This document shows positions 61,859 to 64,000 of a stretch of DNA of 64,000 nt, in pieces (position 1 is the stretch's first letter; each line of letters opens with the position of its first letter). A model generated the notes under the pieces. The model had not been told where the DNA came from. It saw nothing but the letters and a program-made list of their open reading frames with translations, and made no database searches. The translations under genes were made by a program, and so were the position numbers. Source of the DNA: Acidobacteriota bacterium (GTDB lineage Bacteria; Acidobacteriota; Blastocatellia; Pyrinomonadales; Pyrinomonadaceae); the NCBI GenBank assembly GCA_019242475.1, contig JAFAVK010000086.1, positions 56,088 to 120,087 on the forward strand. The letters are read 5' to 3'.

Positions 61859-64000
61859 GTGACCCTGACGCGCCGCGTCCTGCCCGCCCTGCTCATCATC
61901 TTCGCAGCCCTCTCGGCCGCCGCGCAGCAGTTCGACGAGCGGCTCTACCAGTCGCTGCGCTGGCGCATGATCGGCCCGTTCCGCGGCGGCCGCACCGTCG
62001 GCGCGACCGGCGTCCCCAGCCGCCCCAACGTCTTCTACATCGGCGTCAACAACGGCGGCGTCTGGAAGACCGACGACGCGGGCCGCACCTGGAACCCCAT
62101 CTTCGACGAACAGCCGACCGGCTCCGTCGGCGCCCTCGCCGTCGCGCCCTCGCGCCCCGACACCATCTACGTCGGCACCGGCGAGGGCTTGCAACGCCCC
62201 GACCTCTCCGTCGGGGACGGGCTGTACAGATCGAACGACGGCGGGCGCACCTGGTCGCACTTAGGTCTTCGCGACGGGCAGCAGATCGGCTCCATCATCG
62301 TCGACCCGCGCGACCCCGAACGCCTCCTCGTCGCCGTGCTCGGCCACCCCTACGGCCCCAACGAGGAGCGCGGCGTCTACCGCTCGACCGACGGAGGCCG
62401 AACCTTCGAGAAGGTTCTCTACAAGGACGAGAACACGGGTGCCATCGCGCTCGCCTTCGACCCTTCGAACGCGCGCAACGTCTACGCGGTGCTCTGGGCG
62501 GCGCGGCAAGGCCCCTGGGAGAACGGCGCGTGGCAGGGGCCGGGCAGCGGCCTCTTCAAATCCGCGGACGGCGGGACGACGTGGCGGCAGTTGACGAAGG
62601 GGCTGCCGACTTTCGAACAGGGCCTGGGCCGCATCGGCATCGCCATCGCGCCCTCAGACCCGAAGCGCATGTACGCCAACGTGGACGCGCCGCAGCTCGG
62701 CGGCATCTACCGCTCGGACGACGCGGGCGAGAGCTGGACGCGCACGAACGACGAGGTGCGCGTCTGGGGCCGCGGCAGCGACTTCGCGGAGGTGAAGGTC
62801 GACCCGCGCGACCCCGACGTCGTCTATTCGGCCAACACCTCTTCGTACAAGTCGGCCGACGGGGGCAAGACCTTCCACGCCTGGAAGGGCGCGCCCGGCG
62901 GCGACGACTATCACACCATCTGGATCAACCCCGAGAACCCGCAGATCGTCCTGCTGGCGACCGACCAGGGCGCGACCATCACCGTCAACGGCGGGCGCAC
63001 GTGGAGCAGTTGGTACAACCAGCCGACCGCGCAGTTCTACCACGTCTCGACCGACGACCAGTTCCCCTACTGGGTCTACGGCGGCCAGCAGGAGAGCGGC
63101 TCGGTCGGCACCACCAGCCGCGGCGACAACGGCGCCATCACCTTCCGCGACTGGCGCACGGTCGGCGCGGAGGAGTACGGCTACGTCGCCGCAGACCCCT
63201 TGAACCCGAACATCATCTACGGCGGCAAGCTCTCGCGCTTCGACAAGACGACGGGCCAAGTCGTCAACATCGCGCCCGAGCCGGTGCGCGCGGGCAAGTA
63301 CCGTTTCTTAAGAACCGCGCCGGTGCTCTTCTCGCCCGTAGACCCGCACGTGCTCTACTACGCCGGCAACGTCCTCTTCAAGACGACGAACGGCGGGAAC
63401 AGTTGGGACGTCATCAGCCCCGACCTGACGCGCGAGACCTACGACGTGCCGGAGTCCATCGGCGTCTACCGCAAGCCGGACATGGCGACGATGCCGCGCC
63501 GCGGCGTCATCTACACGGTCGCGCCCTCGCACAAGGACGTGAACACCATCTGGGCCGGCACGGACGACGGGCTGATTCACATCACGCGCGACGGCGGGAA
63601 GACCTGGAAGAACATCACGCCGCCCCAGCTCACTTCGTGGAGCAAGGTCTCCATCATCGACGCCGGCCACTTCGACGACCAGACGGCGTACGCAGCCGTC
63701 AACCGCTTCCGCCTCGACGACCTGCGCCCGCACGTCTACCGCACGCACGACGGCGGGAAGACGTGGACGGAGATCGTCAAAGGTCTCCCCGACGACCCCG
63801 TCAACGCCGTGCGCGAAGACCCCGTCCGCCGCGGGTTACTCTTCGCCGGGACGGAGCGCGCCGTCTACGTCTCTTTCAACGACGGCGACGAGTGGCAGCC
63901 GCTGCGGCTCAACATGCCCGCGACCTCCATCCGCGACCTCGTCGTCCACCGCGACGACATCGTCGTCGGCACGCACGGCCGCTCCTTCTGGATTCTCGAC
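61859..64000 (+). CDS. Exported sortilin/BNR-type beta-propeller protein (cut by right edge)
   Basis: At least 714 codons, open at the right edge. The start is GTG at 61859 with AGAGGAG 7 bases upstream. A signal peptide (MTLTRRVLPALLIIFAALSA, AAAQQ) is followed by RMIGPFRGGRTVGATGV and VPS10/BNR repeats (TDDAGRTWNP, SNDGGRTWSH, STDGGRTF, DDAGESW), closing with HGRSFWILD just before the edge. It is a paralogue of 28045-31404, which matches it through the same region. The C-terminal modules lie outside the window. Confidence 0.88.
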   Translation, partial: MTLTRRVLPALLIIFAALSAAAQQFDERLYQSLRWRMIGPFRGGRTVGATGVPSRPNVFYIGVNNGGVWKTDDAGRTWNPIFDEQPTGSVGALAVAPSRPDTIYVGTGEGLQRPDLSVGDGLYRSNDGGRTWSHLGLRDGQQIGSIIVDPRDPERLLVAVLGHPYGPNEERGVYRSTDGGRTFEKVLYKDENTGAIALAFDPSNARNVYAVLWAARQGPWENGAWQGPGSGLFKSADGGTTWRQLTKGLPTFEQGLGRIGIAIAPSDPKRMYANVDAPQLGGIYRSDDAGESWTRTNDEVRVWGRGSDFAEVKVDPRDPDVVYSANTSSYKSADGGKTFHAWKGAPGGDDYHTIWINPENPQIVLLATDQGATITVNGGRTWSSWYNQPTAQFYHVSTDDQFPYWVYGGQQESGSVGTTSRGDNGAITFRDWRTVGAEEYGYVAADPLNPNIIYGGKLSRFDKTTGQVVNIAPEPVRAGKYRFLRTAPVLFSPVDPHVLYYAGNVLFKTTNGGNSWDVISPDLTRETYDVPESIGVYRKPDMATMPRRGVIYTVAPSHKDVNTIWAGTDDGLIHITRDGGKTWKNITPPQLTSWSKVSIIDAGHFDDQTAYAAVNRFRLDDLRPHVYRTHDGGKTWTEIVKGLPDDPVNAVREDPVRRGLLFAGTERAVYVSFNDGDEWQPLRLNMPATSIRDLVVHRDDIVVGTHGRSFWILD

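Overview
The window is about 70% G+C, densely coded on both strands, and looks like chromosomal DNA of an Acidobacteriota bacterium, probably class Blastocatellia. The inference rests on gene content: three exported VWFA-related proteins of the type annotated from Acidobacteria, a GWxTD protein, two sortilin/BNR-type propeller proteins, a DUF4252-like protein, many exported peptidases, and an abundance of intergenic inverted-repeat elements. No rRNA, tRNA, CRISPR array, prophage or transposase gene was seen. The taxonomic call is an inference, not a measurement.

Layout. 1-4.0 kb: the 3' end of nadB, two small unknowns, a VWA protein and endonuclease V. 4.0-8.7 kb: a J-domain membrane protein, a small membrane protein, an M20 peptidase and a class-C beta-lactamase-fold hydrolase, interleaved with two copies of a 144-bp structured repeat. 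8.7-14.8 kb: a membrane TIR protein, a 968-residue exported unknown and a GWxTD protein with a long structured leader. 14.8-21.3 kb: tatC and a tatA/B gene, a VOC protein, a B12-binding-type protein, an unknown membrane protein and an ATP-dependent DNA ligase. 22-24.7 kb: a carbamoyltransferase cassette of the SxtI/SxtJ/SxtK type. 24.8-28 kb: an ECF sigma factor with its probable anti-sigma partner, a DUF4252-like protein, a 2OG-Fe oxygenase and a GNAT enzyme. 28-44 kb: a sortilin-like propeller, two paralogous VWA proteins, a polytopic glycosyltransferase, a GH97 glycosidase, a duplicated S41 peptidase, a RimJ-like acetyltransferase and an exported kinase-like protein. 44-50 kb: a three-gene molybdenum hydroxylase operon (Mo subunit, 2Fe-2S subunit, dihaem cytochrome c) and a vanadium haloperoxidase. 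50-64 kb: an M23/LD-transpeptidase fusion, an HtrA protease, a WD40 protein, a circularly permuted D-amino-acid oxidase, a YVTN/phosphoesterase fusion, an AlkA-type glycosylase, an S10 carboxypeptidase, a PhyH dioxygenase and a second sortilin-like protein that runs off the right edge.

How it fits together. Much of the window serves the cell envelope and exported oxidative or proteolytic chemistry. The Tat genes have plausible clients in the same window: the Mo subunit and the oxidase both carry twin-arginine signals. DNA repair is represented by endonuclease V, AlkA and the ligase. I see no single large dedicated pathway.

The features I find most worth attention are: the permuted D-amino-acid oxidase; an exported protein carrying protein-kinase-like motifs; a REPIN-like repeat family with compensatory base changes; and several unrelated hairpin-repeat families that repeatedly supply stop codons, and once part of a signal peptide, to neighbouring genes.
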